Origin: an uncultured bacterium
Lineage (GTDB): Bacteria > Vulcanimicrobiota > Xenobia > Xenobiales > Xenobiaceae
Direction: 5' to 3'
NCBI GenBank assembly: GCA_934621605.1
Contig: CAKTUZ010000014.1
Coordinates: 1 to 64,000, forward strand
Length of the DNA: 64,000 nucleotides
Position 1 is the first letter of the stretch. Every line of letters begins with the position of its first letter. The notes under the pieces are model-generated. The model had not been told where the DNA came from and ran no database searches. It saw only the letters and a list, made by a program, of their open reading frames with translations. Positions 9,381 through 18,719 of the stretch are shown piece after piece. The position numbers and the translations under genes are program-made.

Positions 9381-10574
9381 CTATAAATACCTGGCGTTAC
9401 TCAAAGCGGCATAAGCGCAGCCTATGAGATTGGCATCTTCTACTTTGATAATAGAAAAAGTCATATCGGCAGGAATCAAAGAAGGTAAAAGTTTGGCTAC
9501 GCGAGGTGCTAAGGCGGGATCGGCCCAGTAGCGGCTACCTTCGGCAGTAATGCAAACCCGTCCCTTATTACCTAAAACACGAATTAAGCCAGCTAAACCA
9601 GCAGCGATTAAGTCTGCAGAACGATTTAAAATTGCTTCTGCCAAATCGTCATGCTGACGATCTCGCAACTCTACTAATTGTCCAGTGCCTTTGTATGGGT
9701 CAAAGGAGTCACTTTCGCCATTGGCTTGTGTGTAGAGGAAAGGCAAATAGTAGCCCGCGACAGCTTTTTCGTAGCGATGTTGGCCCGGATTGTCTAAACT
9801 TTGGTCTAATTTGTCATCAAACTGATTGAGATAGAGTGGATAGAAGTTGCCTGATTCTAAATTGACGGCCATACTATCCTGTTTCCAATCGAGCTTACTC
9901 AGTTTATTATCATCTTTTACGGCAACAAAAGCTGCCATGTTGGTGCCTGTTCCGGCGATAAGGCCTATATAGTGCTCAAAGTTATGGGCGTTGGCTCCGG
10001 CTCCGGCCAAAAGAGTAGCCACAGTATCATTTAAAACCGTAATGGAATCGGTTTTGTAACCTTGACGCTGTAGAGCTTCGAGCAACATTTTGCCGACCAG
10101 ATGACCTTCTACGCCCTGAATATGAACGTCTTTTGTCCATTGGAGCAATTTGGCGTCCGCTTTGGGAGTGGATTGGGCTGGATAAGAAAAACAGTAACCG
10201 ACTGGCAAGTTAGCTTCGGGATTGAGTTGCATGGCTAAAGAAGCTTGCAAATCAAAAAATTCTTCTGCAGAAATAGATTCGCCGTGACGTCCGGCTGGAA
10301 TGGTAGCATGAACCGGTCCGGCTTCAAGTTTATGGGTGCCGTCCGGATTTAATTTAATAATGGCCGCTCTAATATTGGTACCGCCGGTATCGACAACTAA
10401 CACGGTTCCGCTGATACCTTGAGGCGGCGGAGCTAAATAAGCGGGGATAGCTTTGATTTCTTGGCCTTCTCTAGCCAAACCTAACTTAATGCGTTCGCTT
10501 AGTACACTGGCAGTTTTTTCGAGTTGTTCCTGGCTAAGAGTAAAACTTGCCAGAAGATCTGGAGTGTGAGCCAT
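9381..10574 (-). CDS. Eukaryote-type hexokinase
   Basis: It is an ATP-dependent sugar kinase of the hexokinase_1/hexokinase_2 fold, not the bacterial ROK or Glk type. The phosphate-1 loop is VVDTGGTNIRAA (about residue 60-71). The sugar-binding segment GYCFSYPAQST is followed by LLQWTKDVHIQGVEG, which aligns with FSFP...WTKGF...GVVG of yeast and animal hexokinases. The catalytic Asp sits in LNDTVATLLAG, followed by GLIAGTGTNMA. At 397 residues it is a single-domain enzyme, a little shorter than yeast hexokinase. Glucose is the likely substrate. A GAGG motif precedes the ATG, and the first 41 bases overlap the end of the upstream gene. Confidence 0.9.
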   Translation of the reverse strand: MAHTPDLLASFTLSQEQLEKTASVLSERIKLGLAREGQEIKAIPAYLAPPPQGISGTVLVVDTGGTNIRAAIIKLNPDGTHKLEAGPVHATIPAGRHGESISAEEFFDLQASLAMQLNPEANLPVGYCFSYPAQSTPKADAKLLQWTKDVHIQGVEGHLVGKMLLEALQRQGYKTDSITVLNDTVATLLAGAGANAHNFEHYIGLIAGTGTNMAAFVAVKDDNKLSKLDWKQDSMAVNLESGNFYPLYLNQFDDKLDQSLDNPGQHRYEKAVAGYYLPFLYTQANGESDSFDPYKGTGQLVELRDRQHDDLAEAILNRSADLIAAGLAGLIRVLGNKGRVCITAEGSRYWADPALAPRVAKLLPSLIPADMTFSIIKVEDANLIGCAYAALSNARYL

Positions 10575-11412
10575 AATTTGTTAGCCTCAAGTTGTATAAA
10601 TTCAGTGCGCAGCCGACAGCTTGCGCCAAGTTCAGCAGAGCCTTTTGCTTAGCTGGGTCTCCACTTAAGATTTTAGTACTTCGGTAAAAATCGTGAAAAT
10701 CTTTGAGCAAGTTGTTAAGCTGTCCTTCTAAACGTTTAATTGTTATGGGAAGTTGCGTAGAACTTTTACTGTTTGTTAAATGAACATAATAAAAACAGAG
10801 GCTTTCGGTTTGAGCCAGCAACTGGCGCAATTGCGGTTGTTTATATAGCTGAATTGCTTGGAGAAGCCAAAGCGACTGTGTCGCATGGATATGGCTGTCA
10901 GCTTTATTAAGCCAAGCTAAGCGGTATTCGGCGCGGCGCCAAGCTGGGGAAATAAAGAAATTTGGGGCAATTAAACGCAAGCTTGGCGCCGCGCAGGTGG
11001 TAGCTGTCGGCAGAATCGATGTTGACAATGTATGTAGGGACAACTTGGCCCAGGCTAAGGCACTTAAAGTGAAAGTTAAGAAATGTCGGTTGGGCGCTTC
11101 TATTTGTATATATGCATCTAAGGGTTGATTTTTATGGATTAAGGGAGGCGCTTGTATATTTATCGTTTTGATCAGGTGGGTCAAATCAGTCTTTGCACCT
11201 TGAACCCAAGATGTTATAGGCAAAAGAAAAGCGCCCTTAAACCAGCGGTTGGGAAAACCGTCTTGGAAAGAGAGCGCCGAAAAACAGGGGCTAATCTCGA
11301 GCGAACAGTCAGCTAAATATGCTGCCCAAGCCGGGCTTTGTAAAGCCGCACATAGAGCTGAACGCCAGGTAAAAAAATTTAGTTCGCTCAAACTAGAGCA
11401 AATCGCGGTCAT
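10534..11412 (-). CDS. Orphan protein with ArgRS-like N-terminal and DALR-like anticodon domains
   Basis: I do not recognise a named gene. The last 110 residues (LLKDFHDFYRSTKIL, then LLNLAQAVGCALNLYNLRL) resemble the DALR anticodon-binding domain of arginyl-tRNA synthetase. Residues about 55-130 (GAFLLPITSWVQGAK to APNRHFLTFTLS) resemble the ArgRS N-terminal Add-1 domain. The Rossmann catalytic core with HIGH/KMSK motifs, which should lie between them, is absent. At 292 residues it could be an ArgRS-derived tRNA-binding protein. The similarity is distant and judged by eye. The gene overlaps hexokinase by 41 bases, so the two are probably co-transcribed. No clear Shine-Dalgarno precedes ATG 11412. 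Confidence 0.6.
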   Translation of the reverse strand: MTAICSSLSELNFFTWRSALCAALQSPAWAAYLADCSLEISPCFSALSFQDGFPNRWFKGAFLLPITSWVQGAKTDLTHLIKTINIQAPPLIHKNQPLDAYIQIEAPNRHFLTFTLSALAWAKLSLHTLSTSILPTATTCAAPSLRLIAPNFFISPAWRRAEYRLAWLNKADSHIHATQSLWLLQAIQLYKQPQLRQLLAQTESLCFYYVHLTNSKSSTQLPITIKRLEGQLNNLLKDFHDFYRSTKILSGDPAKQKALLNLAQAVGCALNLYNLRLTNYGSHSRSSGKFYS

Positions 11413-11463
11413 GATATAAAACCGACGGCTGCAGCTGAGGGGCTGAAGGCGTCGGATAGAGAG

Positions 11464-11670
11464 CTATTCAAAAGTAATGTTGCCGTCGGCGTCTTCCTTT
11501 TTCAAAAAGGCGACGACAAGATCGTAAATAGCCAACAAAGCCGGAATACCAGTCCAGCAGAAAAGAAAGTAGAGTATACCGGCTGTATTCTTTTTGATGT
11601 AAAATTTGTGAATACCTATGCCCCCTAAAAAGAATGTTATCAACAGATATATTACTTTGTTTACTTTCAT
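11464..11670 (-). CDS. Small TM2-domain membrane protein
   Basis: This 68-residue protein is a TM2 domain: VIYLLITFFLGGIGIHKFY (first helix and turn), then AGILYFLFCWTGIPALLAIYDLV (second helix). The G-x-H-xFY segment between the helices is the family hallmark. I chose ATG 11670 because AAGGAG lies 9 bases upstream; an extension to 11727 would add a polar leader with no homology. Function of bacterial TM2 proteins is poorly defined; inner-membrane location is expected. Confidence 0.85.
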   Translation of the reverse strand: MKVNKVIYLLITFFLGGIGIHKFYIKKNTAGILYFLFCWTGIPALLAIYDLVVAFLKKEDADGNITFE

Positions 11671-11865
11671 GGCCGATGCTCCTTTTTTTGAAGTAGTTGA
11701 GCTGATGCTGCAAAAGTGCAACAACATTTTATATTTTCTTCATAAATGTTATTTAACCATTTATTTTTTTATCACTTAATAGTAAAAATTATAAAAAAAG
11801 TCAATTTCTTCTGAAAACGTCCTCAAGTAGGAAGTGCTGCTCTAAGGGCGGAAGGAGGGGCGGTC

Positions 11866-14775
11866 ATGAGCCAAGATATTTTCAATCCCAATTTATATAA
11901 TTCTGCTGCTGAAGTTTTGCAAGCTTTGCGTCGCGACAATATAAATTTAAATCATCGCTTGGGGGCCCGGCTTTGTGCTTTAGGGCGTAAGTCTATTCTT
12001 TTTTCTCCTGCTTTTTTGGAAGAAACGGCCGAGTCGACAGATTTTGCCTCCTGTTTGCGTGACAAACGCTGGAATGAATTGGCTACGGATGATGAAGAGG
12101 GAGCCAATGCCATACTTAAAAGCATAGGCGCTCGGGCCAAATCGGAAGGCGGTGCTTTATATGTGCGCACTGAAGATGAAGTTTGGAATGAACCTGTCGC
12201 AGAAAGTAAGGCGTTAGTTACGGCGGGAATGTTGGCTCCGCAAGTGCTGGGGATGGCCGATGTGTCGGCTATAAAAGGGGTACTTTGGGATCGTAACCGC
12301 TTGGAAGAAGCTTCATTAGTTTTACTGGACAGTGAAAATAGTCAAGATTTAATCGAAGCTTTTCGCTATTTATTCAGAGCTTCGCTGGCCTGCAGACAAG
12401 ACCCGACCGGTTTATTGGTAACTGCCTTTAGAAGGGGCAAAGCAGAACTTTCTACTGAAGTCGCCAAACAAATTCGTGACAATTTGGATAGCAATTTAGG
12501 GCGTGCTTTGCTCAGTTTGTTGAGTTTAGACTTAAAGAAATTTAAGGATGCTCTCTTTTATTTTAATCAACCTGAACAGAGCAAATTTAGGGGATTATTA
12601 GGTCCTATTTTACTTTCAGCTCTTTGGCCTTTGGTTAAAGAAAAGGAGTTTAAAACTCAGTTGTTGCCCAGTTTGCCCCACCTGGCTCCTTTAATTGCTC
12701 AATGTGTTCAAGGTCGAGATAGAGGAAAAGTTCAGGAAGAAGAATTCTCCGAACTTACTGAGTTTCTTGATGCTCTTTTAGATCAGCTAGAAACTTTGGA
12801 GTTATCAGAGCGCTTTGCTCTCTCTGCTTTTATTTTTGATTTGGCTCCCCATTTTCCACATTTGGGAGATTATTTGCTCAAACGACTTAAAGTGACCAAT
12901 CTACCCGGCAGTGTGGCCTTTTTAGGTAATATTTTATCGCGTTTACCTAAAGATGATGAGGCTTACGATTACTTGAAAGAACGTTTGCTACAATTATTTA
13001 AAGAACATGGCAGTGAAGCCGGTTTGAGTCGTCGTTTGCGGGCCACCTTGAAAAATTTGGGATCGGCCGTTTTGGAAGAGCTCAGTTCGGATTGCTTTTT
13101 GACAGATCTTGATGAGACCAGGCGTATTTTTGTTGTTAATTTATGGGCCGATTTTCGCCAATCCGAGCAAGAAAGGCACAGTAAAGCCGCCGATTGTATT
13201 TCTCATGGGCATCAGGAACCATGTTCATGTGGTTGCCATCATGAAGAGTTTGGCCATAAGCATGAGCAAGAGATGGAAATTTTACTTTCCGAATTTCACA
13301 AATGGGCTGGAGCTTGTGCTCGCGGAGAAGCTTTGAGCTCTGTTCATATGGAAGATGTCTTTGCTCGTTATGTAATCGGACGTTTGATGGCTCAAGATAG
13401 AGCTTCTACTTTGGCTTTAGTGCGTACGCAGCAATTGGATGTGCCCAAAGTTCGGGAAGCTTTGCAAAAGTTGGAAAGTAAGTGGCGCTTTGCTTATTCA
13501 TTTTTATTTAGCGAAGCTTGCTCTTTGGATGGACCTGATAATTTGGTGGTTCTATCGCTGTTGGCTTCTTGCGGGCAACCTGCTTTAGAATTTAGCTTTA
13601 AAGTGGTCAGCGAAGATGCCGCTTTAGAGTCAGGTGGTGAAGCTTTAAAAGTCGGTACTTTTGCTCTGTTGCTTCATTGCCCAGAAATACAGAAACTTGA
13701 TTGTCGGCAGGAAATAGAAGACATGGCTGCTCGGGTTTTTGAGTTCCCCAGCCTTAAAGAAGTTGAACCACAGGATGAAAATAAAAAGCGCCATATTGTT
13801 TCTGCCGTTTGGCAAAGCTTAGGTTATTTGGGCTCAGCACCTACCATTAGTGATACTTTGCGCAGTCGCATAGTCAATAGATTGAGTGAAAGGCTTAGTG
13901 ATAATTCCGCTCCTAAAGTTGAAGCTATTTTTAGTATTTACCGAGTGGCAGGTGTGCAAGTCAGGACTGAAATTGAGCATATTCTGGCTCAAGTGTTAAA
14001 CTCGGCCGAACCAGATCGTCACCTTTTACATTATTGTTTGCAAGGGCTGTTGGATATGTTGAAAGATGGTCCTATGTTGGTTGAGCCTGAGGCTTTTGTA
14101 GCTTTGTTGTGTCGTACAGTTTTAAGCAAGAGTCAAGAGCCCAGCCTCAATGATATTATGAAACAAGTGTTGAGCAATTCTGCTGAAGGGGATGGCGTGC
14201 AAGCACCTCAAGCTTGGGATCATGCCGATAGAATTTTGGCTCTTTCAATTATTGGAGCGGTCGCTTGTCATCCGGAAGCAGATGAACATTTGCATCAAAT
14301 GTTTGTCTTCCGTCTTTTTTCTTTTTTGGAAGATTGGTTTGAAGGAGTAGAAAAAGGCGTTAATTTATATGCCTATCGCGGTAATCCTATTTGGGGAGCC
14401 TTAAGTGAATTGCTGCAACGCGACCGCTCCAATTTTACTTTAATTTTGGCACGTCGGGCGGCGCTTCGTCTTATGGCTGATTATAGGAAACGCTTGGAAG
14501 GGTGTGATTTAACTAAAAGTGAGAGTGCCCAAAAGTTTTTGCTCAATATTTTAGAGGTTAGCAATGGGGTGAACTTAAGAGTTAATGGTTTAAATGTTGA
14601 ATTAGATCGGGCTGTGCTCAATTCACTTACTGATGCAGTGCGCAACAGTCCGCCCGACAATAAAGCTGCTCTGTTTTTGCTAGAAAATTTAGCTAAGAGG
14701 CGTATAGTGCGCGACGAACTCCAGGAAGATTTAGAGATTTTCTTGGCTCTCAGGGAACAAAGTTCGGCTCAATAG
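11866..14775 (+). CDS. Large helical (HEAT-like) protein with a His/Cys-rich insert, unknown function
   Basis: No named family is recognised. The 969-residue sequence is almost entirely alternating amphipathic helices rich in Leu, Glu, Ala and Arg, as in HEAT/armadillo scaffold proteins. It has no signal peptide or membrane segment, so it is probably cytoplasmic. Near residues 446-468 it carries HGHQEPCSCGCHHEEFGHKH, dense in His and Cys, which could bind a metal ion. A strong GGAAGGAGG lies upstream of ATG 11866. The last 45 bases overlap the convergent membrane-protein gene. A scaffold or metal-sensing role is possible but not shown. Confidence 0.8.
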   Translation: MSQDIFNPNLYNSAAEVLQALRRDNINLNHRLGARLCALGRKSILFSPAFLEETAESTDFASCLRDKRWNELATDDEEGANAILKSIGARAKSEGGALYVRTEDEVWNEPVAESKALVTAGMLAPQVLGMADVSAIKGVLWDRNRLEEASLVLLDSENSQDLIEAFRYLFRASLACRQDPTGLLVTAFRRGKAELSTEVAKQIRDNLDSNLGRALLSLLSLDLKKFKDALFYFNQPEQSKFRGLLGPILLSALWPLVKEKEFKTQLLPSLPHLAPLIAQCVQGRDRGKVQEEEFSELTEFLDALLDQLETLELSERFALSAFIFDLAPHFPHLGDYLLKRLKVTNLPGSVAFLGNILSRLPKDDEAYDYLKERLLQLFKEHGSEAGLSRRLRATLKNLGSAVLEELSSDCFLTDLDETRRIFVVNLWADFRQSEQERHSKAADCISHGHQEPCSCGCHHEEFGHKHEQEMEILLSEFHKWAGACARGEALSSVHMEDVFARYVIGRLMAQDRASTLALVRTQQLDVPKVREALQKLESKWRFAYSFLFSEACSLDGPDNLVVLSLLASCGQPALEFSFKVVSEDAALESGGEALKVGTFALLLHCPEIQKLDCRQEIEDMAARVFEFPSLKEVEPQDENKKRHIVSAVWQSLGYLGSAPTISDTLRSRIVNRLSERLSDNSAPKVEAIFSIYRVAGVQVRTEIEHILAQVLNSAEPDRHLLHYCLQGLLDMLKDGPMLVEPEAFVALLCRTVLSKSQEPSLNDIMKQVLSNSAEGDGVQAPQAWDHADRILALSIIGAVACHPEADEHLHQMFVFRLFSFLEDWFEGVEKGVNLYAYRGNPIWGALSELLQRDRSNFTLILARRAALRLMADYRKRLEGCDLTKSESAQKFLLNILEVSNGVNLRVNGLNVELDRAVLNSLTDAVRNSPPDNKAALFLLENLAKRRIVRDELQEDLEIFLALREQSSAQ

Positions 14776-16767
14776 ACGTGTCCTTGAGGAACCATAGTAA
14801 CGTAGGTAAAAACCGTTGTCGTTATCCTGGCTTTGTTTTAGCAAAAGGCTGCTGTCCAGCCAAGGGCGTACATCGTTTTGTAATCGCAAGCTGGGACTGT
14901 TGCCGTTGCTAATGAGCACGGTCAGGTTATTCGGCCATCGAGAGATCACTTGCCAGTAAGCTTGGGGCCGATTTATGCCTATAATTGTTATGTTGGGAGA
15001 AAGTTGGTGTTCGGCACACCAAAGTTGCAATTCCATAGCGGGACTTTCTCCTTTTAATTCGCAACTGTTTAGTTCGGCCAAAACAATCAGAGGCAGCGGT
15101 TGCTTGAGCGTGCTATTGAGTGCAGCCAAGCGTCGGCATACTTGAGTAAGCTCGTCAAACCAAGGTTGTTGTAAGGGGAAAATCGTAAAAAGAGTCGGTT
15201 TAAAAGGATTTACCGAAAAATAGGTTTGGTCGGCCCCTATGGCAGGTTGGAGCGGATGGAGGCTTTCTTTCAAATTGGTTATTGTATTTCGGTTGCTGCG
15301 AGGAATGTTAAGGCTGAGTCCTTCGCCAAGGAATTGATTGGGAGCCATTTTAGGTAAACAAATCGGCCAAGAAGGCTGGATCCAAGCCAAGCTAAAGAGA
15401 GCCGCCTCCAGCCACATGAGCAAAATCAGCATTATACTTAGGATTAGGCTCCATTTGTGCTTGCTGAGTTGTTGCAAAGAATAGGCTGCCAAAATAGCCA
15501 GCCATGGCAGCAGCGGAGCAAAAAAACGCTGATAAGCATGGTCCCAAGGCAAAATTTGCAGTAACAGAGCTGGAGCTATCAGGGCCGCCGCCCAAAAGAG
15601 ATTCCTTTGTTTACCGCGCCGCTTTATAAAGCTGAGCGTCAAACCTAATAGGACTAAAAAAAACCAGGGGAACGGCAGCAAGTCGCTTTGGCAAGCGGCG
15701 CTGATATAACTCAGCCAAGCTGCCGGTATATTACTTAGCCAAGCTAAAGCGCTCAATCCGCTGCGACTGAAATTAGCGGTAGTGTGGCTGCAGATGGCCT
15801 CTAAATTGGCTGTATAGCTCCAGGCACTCAAGCTAAGGCCTAAACAACAGGCTGCCCAGCCGCGACTAAATCGTCGCCAAGCTGGCCGCAATGAGGATTG
15901 GGAAGTAAAGTAAAAAGAGGTTCCTGCAGTCAGAGCGGCCAAAATAGGGCCGACTTGCCAACAAGCTAAGTTCCAAGCTTTTAATTCGTGAAAAGATTTA
16001 TCGCTGTTTAAGGCGGCGGCCGTAAAAATTAGCAAAATCAGTAGACTGCTCAGGCAGGCCGACCAAGGACGACAGTCGGTATGCCAAGCTTGGCTTAAGC
16101 TGCGGAGCAAAGGTGCCGCTTCAGATTTTACGGCGCGATAAAGGCTGCGTCCCAATAAAGCCAGACAGAGCGGTAAGGCCCAAATGGGCAAAAAACTGTA
16201 TTTTATTTGAGCACCCAGCCACAGAGCTAGGCTGAAATATAGGCAAGGGAGCAACTTTTTAAAGTCGGCACTTTTCAAATAAGTTATGTAAAGTATTAGT
16301 AAAGGTATGGCCAGCGGATAATCTAACAAAAAGGTGCGCAGTCCTTGTAAGGAGCCCAAGCTGAAAGTTAGGAGCAAAAAACTGAGCCAGCCAGTTTTAG
16401 GGCCGTGCAAATAGGAAGCTGTGCAGGCGGTTAAGCTTGCGTAAATTAAAAATACAACAATTTGCAATAGAGCAAAGGTGGTGGGAGTGCAAGAACCCAA
16501 GGCTATGAAAGGTCGAGCCAGGGTGAAAAGTGCCGGAGCATGCAGTAATTCTTGACAATTGCCTTGCTGAAAGGCTGTATAAGCATAAATTTTTAAGACG
16601 CTTGATTCACCGAAACAGTAAGGCGATGACAAGTAGCTCCAATACAAACTGCCTGCCGACCAGATAAGTGTCCAAGTAATAATGGTTGCTTGAAAAAACT
16701 TAAATTTTACGGAATTACTGCGCATGTGGGGCAGGTTAGCATATGTTTGGTTTAAGCGCAAATTCAA
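14731..16767 (-). CDS. Polytopic membrane protein, GT-C glycosyltransferase-like
   Basis: The 678-residue protein begins with a hydrophobic helix (TWTLIWSAGSLYWSY) and has about ten more hydrophobic segments, then a soluble C-terminal part (about 490-678). The segment GLRTFLLDYPLAIPLLILYI resembles the PMT_2/ArnT-like GT-C family, which transfers sugars from polyprenyl-phosphate donors; that assignment is tentative. Acceptors and donor are unknown. The start is TTG 16767; an in-frame ATG at 16725 is an alternative, and neither has a good ribosome-binding site. Its 3' end overlaps the convergent 969-residue protein gene by 45 bases. Confidence 0.75.
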   Translation of the reverse strand: MNLRLNQTYANLPHMRSNSVKFKFFQATIITWTLIWSAGSLYWSYLSSPYCFGESSVLKIYAYTAFQQGNCQELLHAPALFTLARPFIALGSCTPTTFALLQIVVFLIYASLTACTASYLHGPKTGWLSFLLLTFSLGSLQGLRTFLLDYPLAIPLLILYITYLKSADFKKLLPCLYFSLALWLGAQIKYSFLPIWALPLCLALLGRSLYRAVKSEAAPLLRSLSQAWHTDCRPWSACLSSLLILLIFTAAALNSDKSFHELKAWNLACWQVGPILAALTAGTSFYFTSQSSLRPAWRRFSRGWAACCLGLSLSAWSYTANLEAICSHTTANFSRSGLSALAWLSNIPAAWLSYISAACQSDLLPFPWFFLVLLGLTLSFIKRRGKQRNLFWAAALIAPALLLQILPWDHAYQRFFAPLLPWLAILAAYSLQQLSKHKWSLILSIMLILLMWLEAALFSLAWIQPSWPICLPKMAPNQFLGEGLSLNIPRSNRNTITNLKESLHPLQPAIGADQTYFSVNPFKPTLFTIFPLQQPWFDELTQVCRRLAALNSTLKQPLPLIVLAELNSCELKGESPAMELQLWCAEHQLSPNITIIGINRPQAYWQVISRWPNNLTVLISNGNSPSLRLQNDVRPWLDSSLLLKQSQDNDNGFYLRYYGSSRTRLLSRTLFPESQENL

Positions 16768-17115
16768 AAGCTGTTGCCTATTATCCTAGGGAGAGAAAAG
16801 GCTTAAATAGGCACTTCGGACTTAGCAAAGGGCAGGAGAGGCTGTGGGCATTACAGAATGTTTAGACCTATTTTGAAGGCGTTGTGGTGTTCCTGTCAGT
16901 TTATAGTACAAGTACAAGCGTGGTGCCGTTGCTTATAAATTGGGTTTATGGTTGCTTAGGGCTTGGCTTTGGTTTTGTCTGTTCTTATAAGATAAAAGTT
17001 CGTTACACAGAGGCAAAGCTGAGAGTGCCGGGGGCTGGGGTAGGCTCAAAAGCTAGAATTTCAGGTTCATGATGTTTCAAAAATTCTTGAGTAGATAAAA
17101 AAACTGGTAATAAGT
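16768..17115. other. 348-base divergent intergenic region
   Basis: It separates the GT-C-like gene (-) from ispG (+), so it should hold promoters for both. An open frame at 16884-17072 has no ribosome-binding site and no recognisable product. I see no terminator, riboswitch or tRNA. Confidence 0.5.
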
Positions 17116-18330
17116 ATGACTGCATATTCTGTTCGGATAGGCAATATCTGTATAGGTAAAGATGCTCCCGTAGTTGTGCAAAGTATGGCCAATACTTGCA
17201 CTGCTCAGGTTGAGGAGACGGTCGCTCAGGTGTTGGAATTGGCTCGTGCCGGTTCTGAATTGGTTCGTTTTACAGTGAAGGACGATGATGATGCCAAAGC
17301 TGTTCCCTACATTAGAGACAAGGTACGTGAAGCAGGATGTCAGGTCCCTTTAATAGGAGACTTCCATTATAACGGTCATTTACTCTTAAGTCGTTATCCT
17401 GATTGTTTGCAAGCTCTGGATAAGTTACGTATTAATCCTGGCAATGTGGGAGCCGGTCAGCACCATGATGATAATTTCCGAACTATGGTCGAACTTATTG
17501 CTAAAGCTGATAAGGTAGCCCGCATTGGTGTAAATGCCGGCTCTATTGATAAAGAACTTTTGGCTAAATTGCTTGAAGAAAACAGAAAGTCGACCGCTCC
17601 AGTCAGCGATAAAGAGATATTTTTGCGTACTATGGCCGAAAGTGCTATGAGCTCCGCTGCTATGGCTGAAAAGTATGGTTTGGCTCCTGATCATATTGTG
17701 CTGTCGGCCAAAATTTCCAACGTTCCCGATTTATTGTCTGTTTATCATGATTTAAATAAGCGCTGTCCGTACGCTCTTCATTTAGGCTTGACTGAAGCTG
17801 GCGTAGGTATGAAAGGCCTAATTAGTTCTGCAGTGGCTTTGGGTATTTTGCTTAATGAGGGTATTGGTGATACAATTCGCGTTTCCCTCACGCCTAAGCC
17901 GGGTGAAAGTCGCACTCAAGAAGTTTATGCTGCTCAGGAAATTCTGCAGAGTTTGGGACTTCGTCAATTTTTGCCTCAAGTCGTTTCCTGTCCTGGGTGT
18001 GGTCGGACTTCCAGTCAGCTTTTCCAAAGTATCGCTTTAGAAGTAGGTCAGTATTTACGCGAGCGTGCTCCTATTTGGAAAGAAAAAGGGTTAAAGGGGT
18101 ACAGTCAGCTTAAGGTTGCAGTTATGGGCTGTATTGTTAATGGCCCTGGTGAGGGAAAAGATGCCAATATCGGTTTGTCTCTTCCCGGGCGCGGCGAATC
18201 TCCCAGGGCTTTGCTTTTTGTGGATGGCCACCATGAAGCTACTTTGGACGGCGATAATTTAGCCGAACAATTTATTGAACGTATTGAGCGCTATGCTGAG
18301 CTAAAGTATTCTTCTCGGAGCAATTCTTAG
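17116..18330 (+). CDS. ispG: 4-hydroxy-3-methylbut-2-enyl diphosphate synthase (flavodoxin)
   Basis: IspG (GcpE) reductively converts MEcPP to HMBPP in the MEP isoprenoid pathway, using a [4Fe-4S] cluster. The N-terminal VRIGNICIGKDAPVVVQSM motif is characteristic. Cluster ligands are visible as about C292 and C295 in SCPGCGRTS and about C339 in MGCIVNGPGEG, with the following Glu as fourth ligand. At 404 residues it is slightly longer than E. coli IspG. Products feed miaA, quinones and the squalene-hopene cyclase pathway in this window. Three DsrE-like sulfur-relay genes follow after 35 bases. Confidence 0.96.
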   Translation: MTAYSVRIGNICIGKDAPVVVQSMANTCTAQVEETVAQVLELARAGSELVRFTVKDDDDAKAVPYIRDKVREAGCQVPLIGDFHYNGHLLLSRYPDCLQALDKLRINPGNVGAGQHHDDNFRTMVELIAKADKVARIGVNAGSIDKELLAKLLEENRKSTAPVSDKEIFLRTMAESAMSSAAMAEKYGLAPDHIVLSAKISNVPDLLSVYHDLNKRCPYALHLGLTEAGVGMKGLISSAVALGILLNEGIGDTIRVSLTPKPGESRTQEVYAAQEILQSLGLRQFLPQVVSCPGCGRTSSQLFQSIALEVGQYLRERAPIWKEKGLKGYSQLKVAVMGCIVNGPGEGKDANIGLSLPGRGESPRALLFVDGHHEATLDGDNLAEQFIERIERYAELKYSSRSNS

Positions 18331-18365
18331 GCTAATTAGGCCAGTTCACAGCAGGAGGTTTTTAG

Positions 18366-18719
18366 GTGGCTAAACTCGGTTTTATGGTAACTCGCTCTCT
18401 AAGTGTCAGCACCGGTTCCCGAACTTTGTCTCTTTTGGCAGCGGCAGCTCTAAACAAAGAGCATAAAGTATGTATATTTTTTACTGCCGATGGTGTTTAT
18501 CAGTGCATACGCAAACAGAAGCGTAAGAGTGATGATGACGGCGATTTTCAGCAGAAATTGCAAAAGTTTGCCTACGCCGGAGCCGATGTTCTGGTCAGCA
18601 GCGCCTGTTTGGAGTCTAGGGGTATTTCTATCGGCAATATGTGTTCGGGCGTAAGAGTTGTCACTTTTGAAGAAATTGCCAAAATGATGGGACAAGTAGA
18701 TCAGGTGGTGTGCTTATGA
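18366..18719 (+). CDS. DsrE/TusD-like sulfur-relay protein
   Basis: This 117-residue protein has the DsrE fold pattern: GSRTLSLLAAAALNKEHKVCIFFTADGVY, then SSACLESRGI near residue 80, where the Cys matches the sulfur-accepting cysteine of DsrE/TusD. It starts with GTG 18366, supported by GCAGGAGG upstream. DsrE-family proteins pass persulfide sulfur between carriers in tRNA thiolation (TusBCD) or sulfur oxidation (DsrEFH). It is the first of three adjacent small genes of this superfamily; its stop overlaps the next start as ATGA. Confidence 0.8.
   Translation: MAKLGFMVTRSLSVSTGSRTLSLLAAAALNKEHKVCIFFTADGVYQCIRKQKRKSDDDGDFQQKLQKFAYAGADVLVSSACLESRGISIGNMCSGVRVVTFEEIAKMMGQVDQVVCL

Noticed and set aside
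16884..17072. 62-codon frame upstream of ispG
   Set aside because: No ribosome-binding site, no domain, and it lies in the promoter region.
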